Shown here: piece after piece, positions 8,227-15,570 of the stretch
Numbering within the stretch: the first letter of the stretch is position 1
Layout: every line of letters starts with the position of its first letter
Source of the DNA: Niveispirillum fermenti
GTDB lineage: Bacteria; Pseudomonadota; Alphaproteobacteria; Azospirillales; Azospirillaceae
NCBI RefSeq assembly: GCF_048066175.1
Contig: NZ_JBLTXA010000026.1
Span: 5,905-69,904, forward strand
Direction: 5' to 3'
DNA length: 64,000 nucleotides
The notes under the pieces: generated by a model
Seen by the model: only the letters and a program-made list of their open reading frames with translations
Database searches by the model: none
What the model was told of the DNA's origin: nothing
Made by a program: the position numbers and the translations under genes

Positions 8227-9975
8227 TCAAAGACCGATCAGCGGCAGTTCCAGCGCGGAGGCATGGATATCGTCGCGATGAAAGGTGAAATGTGCACCGT
8301 CGGAACCGGTGACAGGTGCGAACGTGTCGGCATCGGCCCCGGCCAGTGCCAGGCGCAGGCGGAAGCCGGCGGGAATGCGGATGGAGATGGGAAGCAGCCG
8401 GACCACGACCTGCATCACCTCCCCCGGCATGACGGGCAGCGCATCGCATGCGCGGTAGCCGTGGGCGGGATCGGCCTGGAACGAATGCTCGCCGGGCGGC
8501 AGGACCCTTCGGTGCATCAGGCGCAGCACCCCCTCGGTCAGCAGCGCGACGCGGCCCTGGCTGTCCACCATCTCCAGATACGCGAACAGGGCGGCGTCCG
8601 GCCGGTCACAGGCCATCCACAGGTGCAGCACGGGCGCGCCCGTGATCTCCACCGCCCTGTCCAGCGGTGCGCTGTCATAGGTTTGCAGCAGCGCGTCGGC
8701 CGGCGCGCGATCGGGATGATGGACAGGTGCGCAGCCGATCTGTGTCCACCAGCGGTTCTGCCGGCCGGTGCTGGCATCGGCCCGGACGGCGTGGACATCC
8801 GCCCCGCCATCGACGGGCGGCACTTCGGACAGAAGCCCGTCGCCTGCCAGAAACAACCGGCACGATTGCTGACCGTCGGGCGGCCAGACCGTCGTGGTCC
8901 GCCATTGATCGGCCCCCAGCGTGTAGTAATGAAGCCGCCTGGCCGTCGGCGGACAGGCGGCGGCAGACAGCAGGTCGTCCAGGTTTTCCGATGCCGGCAG
9001 GGAACGGGGTGTCTGTCCGATGGCGAACGGGTCCTGATGCCAGCGCCTTCCATGGCTCCAGGGCCCGATGAAGACCTCCATCGGGCCGTCGACGCTGTTG
9101 AACAGTTCCAGCGCCCCTTCCGCCGTGCCGGCGTCGAACCAGCCGGCCCAATAGGCAATGGGCGTGCCCGCCGCCTCCATGGCCGGGCGCAGGGCATGGA
9201 TGGACAGTTTCTCGCTGTCCATCACAAGGTCGGTGTCCCAGCCCGCGTTCAGCCGTGCGGCATCATCGATGAAGGTGACGCTGCGGGCCGTGGCACCGAT
9301 GTTGAAATTGCCGGCATGCCCGGCGATGGCACGCGCCGGGTCCTCGCCCCCCACGGGGGCCGGACCCCGCACGAGCCGGCGGAACAGTGCCTTGTCGATG
9401 CCGGGCAACTGGTCGGCCACGCCTTCCACGTCGCCCCGGTCCTGCGCGGCCGTCAGGGCCGCCCAGCGGTCGTTCAGGAAGATATTGGCGACCCCGCCGG
9501 GAAACAGGTTGTGGCGATAGATGTCAAAATCGGCAAATTGCGGTGCTGTCAGCACCAGAGCCTTGCGCCCCGTGGACGCCGCCATGAAGGCGGTGTTCCC
9601 GCCATAGGAATAGCCGGTCGCCACGATGCGGCCATCCGACCAGTCGCGAGACGCGATCCAGTCGATGACAAGACCCAGGTCGTCGCGTTCCTGCGGCGAC
9701 CATTCGCAAGCCCGCTGTCCGAATGATGCGCCGGACCCGCGGCTGTCCACCTCCACCAGGGCATAGCCACGGGCCGCCAAATGGCCCGCCATCGCGAATG
9801 CCGGCTGGTATTGCGGATCCCCTTCGACCAGATCGAAGGCCCGCCAGTAACGGGTGGACAGCAGGAAAGCCGGAAGACGCCCGTCCATCTCAATCGGCAG
9901 CCAGACATCCAGGGCCAGCCGCACCCCATCAGGCATCGCGATGTAATGGGAACGGCGTATCACGGGCGCGGTCAT
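8227..9975 (-). CDS. CocE/NonD family hydrolase (X-Pro dipeptidyl-peptidase S15 fold)
   Basis: A 582-residue alpha/beta hydrolase with the S15/CocE layout. The nucleophile elbow is GYSYGG (Ser123), the acid is in AGWFDAGTAEG (Asp281) and the base is in GPWSHG (His308); the C-terminal third is the jelly-roll domain (HLWMACDRPDAALFAYLEMVD). Family members cleave esters or amides, for example cocaine, alpha-amino acid esters (including acyl groups of beta-lactams) and X-Pro peptides. No signal peptide is seen at MTAPVIRRSH, so it is probably cytoplasmic. The ATG at 9975 overlaps the stop of the upstream serine hydrolase (ATGA) and decides the start over a longer open frame. Confidence 0.92.
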   Translation of the reverse strand: MTAPVIRRSHYIAMPDGVRLALDVWLPIEMDGRLPAFLLSTRYWRAFDLVEGDPQYQPAFAMAGHLAARGYALVEVDSRGSGASFGQRACEWSPQERDDLGLVIDWIASRDWSDGRIVATGYSYGGNTAFMAASTGRKALVLTAPQFADFDIYRHNLFPGGVANIFLNDRWAALTAAQDRGDVEGVADQLPGIDKALFRRLVRGPAPVGGEDPARAIAGHAGNFNIGATARSVTFIDDAARLNAGWDTDLVMDSEKLSIHALRPAMEAAGTPIAYWAGWFDAGTAEGALELFNSVDGPMEVFIGPWSHGRRWHQDPFAIGQTPRSLPASENLDDLLSAAACPPTARRLHYYTLGADQWRTTTVWPPDGQQSCRLFLAGDGLLSEVPPVDGGADVHAVRADASTGRQNRWWTQIGCAPVHHPDRAPADALLQTYDSAPLDRAVEITGAPVLHLWMACDRPDAALFAYLEMVDSQGRVALLTEGVLRLMHRRVLPPGEHSFQADPAHGYRACDALPVMPGEVMQVVVRLLPISIRIPAGFRLRLALAGADADTFAPVTGSDGAHFTFHRDDIHASALELPLIGL

Positions 9976-12002
9976 GGCAGATGCACCCCGAGCAGGTTGA
10001 AAGTGCCCAGAAAGGCCAGAAGGTAAAGGGACGCGACGGCGATCAGGCTGTAGAAGCCGCGCCGGACCAGTCCGCCGCGCCCCTGCCCCCACCAGTCCCC
10101 GCGCCAGGCCAGGACCGATGCCGCGATGATGCCCAGCGCCAGCATGCCGGCCAGATTTGCGATCAGGATGGTGGTGACGAACCGGGCCGGCCGGCCTTCC
10201 AGCAGATGGTACATCAACCCGTCGTCCGGACCGTAGAAGCCCAGAAGAGCAAAGGGCAGCGCCACCATGGTCGCCAGCAGGGCCACAGGCATCACCCGCG
10301 CGGCCCGTTCGGCACGGCTGCGCCCCGTGCGCCAGAACAGGCACCATGCGCCGCCCAGGAACAGCAGCAATGCCGGCGGCAGGCCCAGCCCGGCCGTGGC
10401 CGGGTTCCAGACATCGCCACAGCGCTCCCAACTGTCGACCGACAATTGCGGGGCCAGGGCGACTGCCCGGCCATCGGCGATGGTGAAGGCGTAAACGGCG
10501 GAGACATCGGGGTCGCCCTGGCGGGCGGGCGTCGCCGCCGGGTTCCAGAAAACGCCCGGCGCCACCTGCCGGTAACCGGCCACGCCCCGGATGGTCAGCG
10601 TTCCGTCGGCGCCGGCCGCCACCTTGTGGACGCCATAGCCGGCATTGAAGAAATCGAAGACCGCCTCGATCGTGCTGTGCGACCGGCGCTGCCGGCAATA
10701 GGAACCGGCGAACAGGGACGCCGCCGGCCCTTCCGCGCCCGCCACGGGCCGGTAGGCGCCCAGCAGCAGGGCCAGCGCCTCTTCCCGCACCACGGAGGAG
10801 GAGAGGACCGGTTGCGTGGTGACCTTAGGATCGGGGGTCAGGCGGGTGCGGGTGACCAGTGTGGCAAGCTGTTCCTCCAGCCCCACGACAGGTCCCTCCC
10901 CGACGATGGACGCGAAGACACCCATGCCGCGTTCAGGGACCATCAGCATGACCGTCTGAAAGCCGGGCCAGCCACCGCCATGTTCGACCACATGGGCGCC
11001 GTTCCAAAGGCTTTCCAGGAACACCATGCCGACGCCACTGACGGCGGGATGGTTGGTCGCATCGCGCGCATGCATGCGGCGGAAACCTTCCGGCGTCAGG
11101 ATGCCCGCCTTTCCTCCCTCCCCGGCGATGTGGGCATTCATGAAACGCGCCATGTCCAGGCCCGTGGTCGTGATGCCGCCCGCCGGCGCGATGAACGGAT
11201 GCATGGGGATGAAGCCGATCTTCTGCCAATCCCCGTTGGGCAATGCCGCATATGGGATGGCCATCCGTTCGGACGGCTGCATGCGCAAATCCAGGCGGCT
11301 GTCGGCCATGCCCAGCGGATCGAAGATGTGAGCCTTGAAATAGGCATCGATCGGCTGTCCCGACACGTCTTCCACGATCAGGCCCAGCACGGCCGTGCCG
11401 AAATTGGAATAGACGATGGTGGCACCAGGCGGGCGCACCAGGTCGGGCATGTACCGACGGATCAGGTCGGCATCCACCGGATGTGCCACAACCCGATCGG
11501 TCCCCAGCGAGAAGGCGAAATCCTCGAACCCCGCACGATGGGTCAGCAGGTCGCGTACCGTGATCTCCCGCCCCTGCCAGGAGGGCAGTTGCACCCGCTT
11601 AAGATAGATGTTGGCGTCATCGTCCAGCGATGCGATGCGGCCCTGCTCCAGCAACTGGGCGATGGCCGTGGCCGTCACGGACTTGGTGGTCGATCCGATC
11701 CGCACTTCTGTTGTCGCCGGGTCCATGGCCCGGCCCGTGGCAGGGTCGGCCAGGCCGTATCCCCTGGCGACCAACACCTCCCCGTCCTTCACCACCACGA
11801 TCTCCGCCCCCGAGAACCGGCGCGCCGCCAGTGCCGGACCGAACAGGTCATCGGCCCAGGCAGCCACCGTTGCGGCATCAGGACGGGGATCGGTCACAGC
11901 GGTTGGGGACATGGGCGCCATCGGCGCGTCCGCCCGGGCCGACAGGACGGGCAGGCACAGCAGGCCGGTCAGCGCCACGCGGAAAGCCAAGGGAACACGC
12001 AT
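9972..12002 (-). CDS. Exported serine hydrolase, class C beta-lactamase/esterase fold, with C-terminal membrane domain
   Basis: A 676-residue protein with a Sec signal (MRVPLAFRVALTGLLCLPVL, cleavage near SARA). The penicillin-binding/class C fold shows SxxK at Ser104-Lys107 (GSTTK), Tyr-x-Asn at 198-200 (YSN) and an EHGGGW motif. The last roughly 170 residues hold about four hydrophobic helices, so the catalytic domain is probably periplasmic and tethered to the inner membrane. Family activities include D-aminopeptidase, esterase and beta-lactamase. It is the first gene of the minus-strand operon and has a putative TetR operator 23 bp upstream of its start. Confidence 0.9.
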   Translation of the reverse strand: MRVPLAFRVALTGLLCLPVLSARADAPMAPMSPTAVTDPRPDAATVAAWADDLFGPALAARRFSGAEIVVVKDGEVLVARGYGLADPATGRAMDPATTEVRIGSTTKSVTATAIAQLLEQGRIASLDDDANIYLKRVQLPSWQGREITVRDLLTHRAGFEDFAFSLGTDRVVAHPVDADLIRRYMPDLVRPPGATIVYSNFGTAVLGLIVEDVSGQPIDAYFKAHIFDPLGMADSRLDLRMQPSERMAIPYAALPNGDWQKIGFIPMHPFIAPAGGITTTGLDMARFMNAHIAGEGGKAGILTPEGFRRMHARDATNHPAVSGVGMVFLESLWNGAHVVEHGGGWPGFQTVMLMVPERGMGVFASIVGEGPVVGLEEQLATLVTRTRLTPDPKVTTQPVLSSSVVREEALALLLGAYRPVAGAEGPAASLFAGSYCRQRRSHSTIEAVFDFFNAGYGVHKVAAGADGTLTIRGVAGYRQVAPGVFWNPAATPARQGDPDVSAVYAFTIADGRAVALAPQLSVDSWERCGDVWNPATAGLGLPPALLLFLGGAWCLFWRTGRSRAERAARVMPVALLATMVALPFALLGFYGPDDGLMYHLLEGRPARFVTTILIANLAGMLALGIIAASVLAWRGDWWGQGRGGLVRRGFYSLIAVASLYLLAFLGTFNLLGVHLP

Positions 12003-12024
12003 GGTTCATCGCCCTTATTTGGAT

Positions 12025-12051
12025 GAATTAATATTCAATGAGTTAGAATTC
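12025..12051. promoter_or_regulatory. Putative TetR operator, copy A
   Basis: A 27-bp AT-rich element bounded by GAATT and AATTC, upstream of the serine hydrolase gene and in the divergent gap before the TetR gene. Its first 18 bases, GAATTAATATTCAATGAG, are identical to those of a second copy (15131-15157, opposite orientation) before the TonB receptor gene; 24 of 27 positions match by eye. An AT-rich dyad in GC-rich DNA next to a TetR gene is best read as that regulator's operator. Confidence 0.65.
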
Positions 12052-12100
12052 ATAACCAATCTCCTGTCAATAACCAAAAGGGGTCGACGCAGAAATTCAT

Positions 12101-12114
12101 TGAACCTGAGTTCA
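12101..12114. promoter_or_regulatory. Short inverted repeat TGAAC-N4-GTTCA upstream of the TetR gene
   Basis: A 14-bp element with perfect 5-bp arms and a CTGA spacer lies 60 bp before the TetR start. It could be a second operator or autoregulatory site. It does not resemble copy A, and a dyad this short can occur by chance. Confidence 0.25.
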
Positions 12115-12174
12115 GGATACCCTAGCTATTAGCGGGAGAAAAATGGCGATACCGCAATCACAGGGAATTTGACG

Positions 12175-12888
12175 ATGTCCGAAAAGGGAACGCCGCGCAC
12201 TGCCCGGGCACCGGCAAAAAGCCGCAAGGAACAAGCACAGCAAACCCGCGCGCGGCTGAAGGATGCGACAAGGTCCGTGCTGGGTCGCATCGGATACCGC
12301 CAGATGCGCATTGCCGATATCACGACGGAGGCGGGCGTTGCTGTTGGCCTGTTCTACCATTACTTCCCAGACCTGAAGGCCATTACGGCAGAGGTTCTTT
12401 CCGACTTCATGGCGGGCATGACGCAAAAAGCCCGCCAGATCCCACAGGGTGGCGACCTGTTCGACACGCTTTACGAGCAGTACAAGATTCTGATCGGCCA
12501 TTTCGAAGAACATCCCGGCCTGGTACGCTGCATGCTGCAGGCATCCGACGAGATCCCCGAATTCGGGCAGATATGGGACAGTTCCAACCGCCAATGGACT
12601 GCCAGCTTTGCGCGCTATCTGGGGGAATGCTGCAAGCCGGCACGGCTGGACGACGCCACCCTGACCATGATGGCCTACTGCCTGGGCTCCATGTCCGACG
12701 GGGTGCTGCAGGAATATTATGTGCAGCGCAATCCCGACCTGCTGGCCTGCACCCCATCCATCGATGCGCTGTCGGAAATGCTGGCCGTCCTGACCTATCG
12801 CGCGGTGTTCCTGACCAACCCGCCCCCGGAAAAGCTGGCTGCCACGAAGGAACTGCTGGCCGTACCGGGCACTGTGCCAGCCCCCTGA
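12175..12888 (+). CDS. TetR/AcrR family transcriptional regulator
   Basis: A 237-residue regulator. The N-terminal helix-turn-helix domain is clear in QQTRARLKDATRSVLGRIGY, then ITTEAGVAVGLFYHYFPDLK. The C-terminal ligand domain is hydrophobic and matches no subfamily I can name. ATG 12175 is preferred to a TTG two codons earlier. The gene is divergent from the catabolic operon (start 12002) and convergent with the TonB receptor gene. A shared AT-rich element before both neighbours suggests it represses the whole set and responds to the substrate or an acyl-CoA intermediate. Confidence 0.93.
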   Translation: MSEKGTPRTARAPAKSRKEQAQQTRARLKDATRSVLGRIGYRQMRIADITTEAGVAVGLFYHYFPDLKAITAEVLSDFMAGMTQKARQIPQGGDLFDTLYEQYKILIGHFEEHPGLVRCMLQASDEIPEFGQIWDSSNRQWTASFARYLGECCKPARLDDATLTMMAYCLGSMSDGVLQEYYVQRNPDLLACTPSIDALSEMLAVLTYRAVFLTNPPPEKLAATKELLAVPGTVPAP

Positions 12889-12900
12889 CCCCAGGTCACC

Positions 12901-12934
12901 GGCCGGTGCGGGGCACCTGCGCCCGGCACCGGCC
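12901..12934. terminator. Hairpin between convergent TetR and TonB receptor genes
   Basis: GGCCGGTGC (12901-12909) pairs perfectly with GCACCGGCC (12926-12934), and the stem can extend inward with mismatches. It lies 12 bp after the TetR stop and 15 bp before the receptor stop on the other strand, where a bidirectional terminator is expected. No strong T-tract is visible. Confidence 0.45.
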
Positions 12935-12948
12935 CGCCTCGGGCATGG

Positions 12949-15108
12949 TCAGAACTTGCGCATGACATTCACGCCGATCGTCCGCGGACGGTTAACATTG
13001 ACGCGGGCATCGCCCAGCGTGCGATCCACGAACAGTTCGGCCCGCTTGTCGAACAGATTGTTGGCGAACAGGCTGATGTCCGTTTCGCCATAGATCACGC
13101 CGACCTTGGCGTTGGCCAGTTCATAGCCGCGCTGCCGGTCGGGGGCCGGCACGCGGCTGGTGAAGCCGTTATAGCTGGCGCCCACATGCTGAAGATTGGC
13201 CTGGGTATAGGCCGACCAGCCCGCCGTCATGTCCCATTCGTACCGGCCGAACAAATCATAGGTGAAGCGCGGCACCGCGGGAATCCGGTCGCCCTTCCGG
13301 CCGGCACCACTGCGGCTGTCGGCTGACAGATAGGCATCGGTATAGGCGGCAGCCACCCCGATTTCCAGACCCGCCATGGGCCTGACGGAGAATTCGCCTT
13401 CCAGCCCCTTGCTGACCGCCTTGTCACCGTTGGTAACGTAGGAGAAGCCGTCGGCGCGCGTCACCGTCACCTGGATGTCCGTCCAGTCGATATAGAAAGC
13501 GGAAAGGTTCAGCGTGGCGCGACCGTTCCACAAGGTGGACTTGAAACCGACCTCATAGTTCCACAGGCTGTCGCTGTCGAACGAGGATGGCGCCGCCACG
13601 CCGTTCAGCGGCGGCAGGGTTGAATTGGGTCCGCCCACGCGAAAGCCCTGCGCCGCCTGGGTATAGAGCAGGATGTCTGGTGTGGCCTGGAAAGAGAGGT
13701 TGACCTTCGGATTGATCTTCTTTTCCGAACTGTCGCTCATATCAGTGGAATAACCGCCGGCGATCAGGCCATCGGATAGCTTGAAGACCTTTTCCTTCAC
13801 CTGGAAGGCCCGCAAACCACCCGTCACCTTCAACCGGTCGTCCAGGTATACGGTCAGTTCGCCGAACGCGGCCTTCTGCGTCAGCCGGCTGCGGATGGTG
13901 CTGTCCAGCAAGGGCGTACCCACCGGCACACCAAACACGCCGCCATGCCATGCATATTGGTTCAGCACGCTCTTGCGACGGGAATAGAAAAGGCCGGCAA
14001 TCCATTCCACGCTGTCGGACGGGGCCGAGGCCAGACGGATCTCCTGCACGAAATTGCGATCGGGCACGACATTGTTCAGCCAGACCGGCGCCGGAGCGCC
14101 CAGGAAGGCCATTACGTCGCGCACATCATCGAATATGCGGTCCAGATAGGAGGTGGAGGAGGACAGTTCCGCCCAATCCAGATCATAGGTCAGGCCCAAA
14201 CTGTAGAGATCCAGATCGTCGTTGCGCACCTCCGGCACGGCCCGGCTCTGGGTCAGGCCCGGCAGGGCGGGGTTGATCTCCTGGCTGCCGCCCACATCGG
14301 TGCGCTGGATCAACAGGCTGGCCGTCGCCGCGAACCGTTCCGACAGGGCGAATTTCGCAGCGGCACGGGTGCCCCAGGTCTCGTTGTCGTTCACATCCCT
14401 GCTGGACAATTGCGCATTGTCGATGAAGCCATCCTCGTTCCGGTAATACCCGACGATGCGGATGGCGGCCTTGTCCTGGGCCAGCGGCACATTCACCATG
14501 CCGTTCAGGGCATAATTCTCGCCGCCCTTGCGCGTGCTGGACAGTTGGACCGATGCGGCGCCCGCGACCCTGGTCAGATCCGGCTTGGCCGTGATGATCT
14601 TGATCGTGCCGCCCATCGACCCCGCACCATACAGCGTCCCCTGCGGCCCGCGCAGCACCTCCACCCGTTCCACGTCAAACAGGCGCAGATCGGGTTCGTT
14701 GCTGGGATAGGACACGGGCGTCTCGTCGATATAGATGCCGACGGGCGATTGATGGTTCTGGTCGACGCCGGTGGAGATGCCACGCAGCGTCACCTTGTTC
14801 TTGCCCGCGCCACGATCGACGAAGGACAGGCCCGGCACGGCACGGGCATAGTCCGTGAATTCATCCATGCCGCGCTTTTCCAGCGTTTCGGCCGCGACGG
14901 CGGAGATGGGCAGCGGCACTGCCTGCAGGGGCTGCTGCCGCTTCTGCGCCGTCACGATGATCTCTTCCAGCACCAGGCGGCCACCATCGCCAGTGACCGG
15001 CTGCGCCGTCGCCACGGCCGCCGGTGCCAGCGCCAGGACCACCAGGCTGGCCGCCCACCGCAGATGCCCACACCGACCATTCCCGCTCATGTTTCCTAAG
15101 CCACGCAT
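12949..15108 (-). CDS. TonB-dependent outer-membrane receptor
   Basis: About 719 residues: signal peptide (LRWAASLVVLALAPAAVATAQ), TonB box and plug start (EEIIVTAQKRQQPLQAVP), plug motifs VEVLRGPQGTLYGAGSMGG, and a beta-barrel ending in the aromatic residue of NVMRKF. It belongs to the broad FecA/CirA-like class common in oligotrophic alphaproteobacteria and imports a large or scarce substrate across the outer membrane. Three in-frame ATGs exist (15144, 15108, 15090). I chose 15108 because GGAG lies 8 bases before it, whereas 15144 falls inside the putative operator. The linked operon (1-12 kb) probably processes what it imports. Confidence 0.93.
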   Translation of the reverse strand: MRGLGNMSGNGRCGHLRWAASLVVLALAPAAVATAQPVTGDGGRLVLEEIIVTAQKRQQPLQAVPLPISAVAAETLEKRGMDEFTDYARAVPGLSFVDRGAGKNKVTLRGISTGVDQNHQSPVGIYIDETPVSYPSNEPDLRLFDVERVEVLRGPQGTLYGAGSMGGTIKIITAKPDLTRVAGAASVQLSSTRKGGENYALNGMVNVPLAQDKAAIRIVGYYRNEDGFIDNAQLSSRDVNDNETWGTRAAAKFALSERFAATASLLIQRTDVGGSQEINPALPGLTQSRAVPEVRNDDLDLYSLGLTYDLDWAELSSSTSYLDRIFDDVRDVMAFLGAPAPVWLNNVVPDRNFVQEIRLASAPSDSVEWIAGLFYSRRKSVLNQYAWHGGVFGVPVGTPLLDSTIRSRLTQKAAFGELTVYLDDRLKVTGGLRAFQVKEKVFKLSDGLIAGGYSTDMSDSSEKKINPKVNLSFQATPDILLYTQAAQGFRVGGPNSTLPPLNGVAAPSSFDSDSLWNYEVGFKSTLWNGRATLNLSAFYIDWTDIQVTVTRADGFSYVTNGDKAVSKGLEGEFSVRPMAGLEIGVAAAYTDAYLSADSRSGAGRKGDRIPAVPRFTYDLFGRYEWDMTAGWSAYTQANLQHVGASYNGFTSRVPAPDRQRGYELANAKVGVIYGETDISLFANNLFDKRAELFVDRTLGDARVNVNRPRTIGVNVMRKF

Positions 15109-15130
15109 TTTTACGGCTCCCTGCCATATT

Positions 15131-15157
15131 GAATTTTTGCTCATTGAATATTAATTC
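15131..15157. promoter_or_regulatory. Putative TetR operator, copy B
   Basis: Inverted copy of the 27-bp element at 12025-12051, again bounded by GAATT and AATTC, with an identical 18-base core. It lies 23 bp upstream of the chosen receptor start and covers the alternative ATG at 15144. This placement suits repression by promoter occlusion and argues that the first ATG is not the start codon. Confidence 0.65.
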
Positions 15158-15429
15158 ACTGTAATGCGGGAAGTCAACGGTCCCAAGCACGGCCCTTTGC
15201 GCATTCCGGTCGCAGGCACGGGGGTACCGGTCGCGCACTGTCACCAGCCGCGTTGGCGTCGAAAATTGGAGTGGAAAGCATGGGGGCCCCGGGCGCGCTC
15301 CGCGCCTCTGGGGAAAATCCACGGAATATCAGGGCGATGGTGGCTGGCGTAAAAAGGCTGGCCCGGCGGGCGTCATGCCTTGTCCCGGCGATTCGAACTC
15401 ACTCGGGACAGGTATCATACTATTTTGCG

Positions 15430-15457
15430 GTGATCAGAACCTATTGGTTCTGATCAC
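15430..15457. terminator. Perfect 12-bp hairpin in the receptor/glgP gap
   Basis: Arms 15430-15441 and 15446-15457 (GTGATCAGAACC and its complement) flank a TATT loop. The inner GATCAGAACC matches the GATCAGGACC of the 7663-7699 hairpin apart from one base, and the compensating change on the other arm keeps pairing. It could be a terminator or a member of a dispersed intergenic repeat family. Confidence 0.5.
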
Positions 15458-15532
15458 TGCCCTCAATCGCCGGCGCCATCATTCGTTGGCTTGGCGACGC
15501 CGCACGAGCGGTGCTGTGGCGGTCGCCGCCGA

Positions 15533-15569
15533 ACCAACTTGCGATGAGTAGAACTCATCGCAAGTTGGT
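15533..15569. terminator. Perfect 16-bp hairpin just after the glgP stop
   Basis: Arms 15533-15548 and 15554-15569 are perfect complements around a TAGAA loop. The stem begins 2 bp after the glgP stop codon on the minus strand, the position of a transcription terminator or a 3'-end stabilising stem. There is no U-run after it. Confidence 0.6.
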
Positions 15570-15570
15570 A

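Larger units (their letters stand above)
15158..15570. other. Intergenic region between the TonB receptor and glgP
   Basis: No credible gene is seen in about 410 bp. It contains the receptor's upstream region and two strong perfect hairpins (15430-15457 and 15533-15569), annotated separately. Short open frames crossing it lack ribosome-binding sites and protein-like composition. Confidence 0.7.

Noticed and set aside
9972..12002. Beta-lactam resistance gene
   Set aside because: The fold is class C-like, but the membrane tail and catabolic operon argue for a peptidase/esterase; resistance cannot be claimed from the fold.
9723..12026. Plus-strand 767-residue frame
   Set aside because: Antisense to the serine hydrolase, whose catalytic motifs are intact.
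12949..15144. TonB receptor start at the first ATG (15144)
   Set aside because: That ATG lies within the putative operator and lacks a ribosome-binding site; ATG 15108 has GGAG at 8 bases.
15430..15569. Terminal inverted repeats of an insertion sequence
   Set aside because: The two hairpins are different from each other and enclose no transposase.
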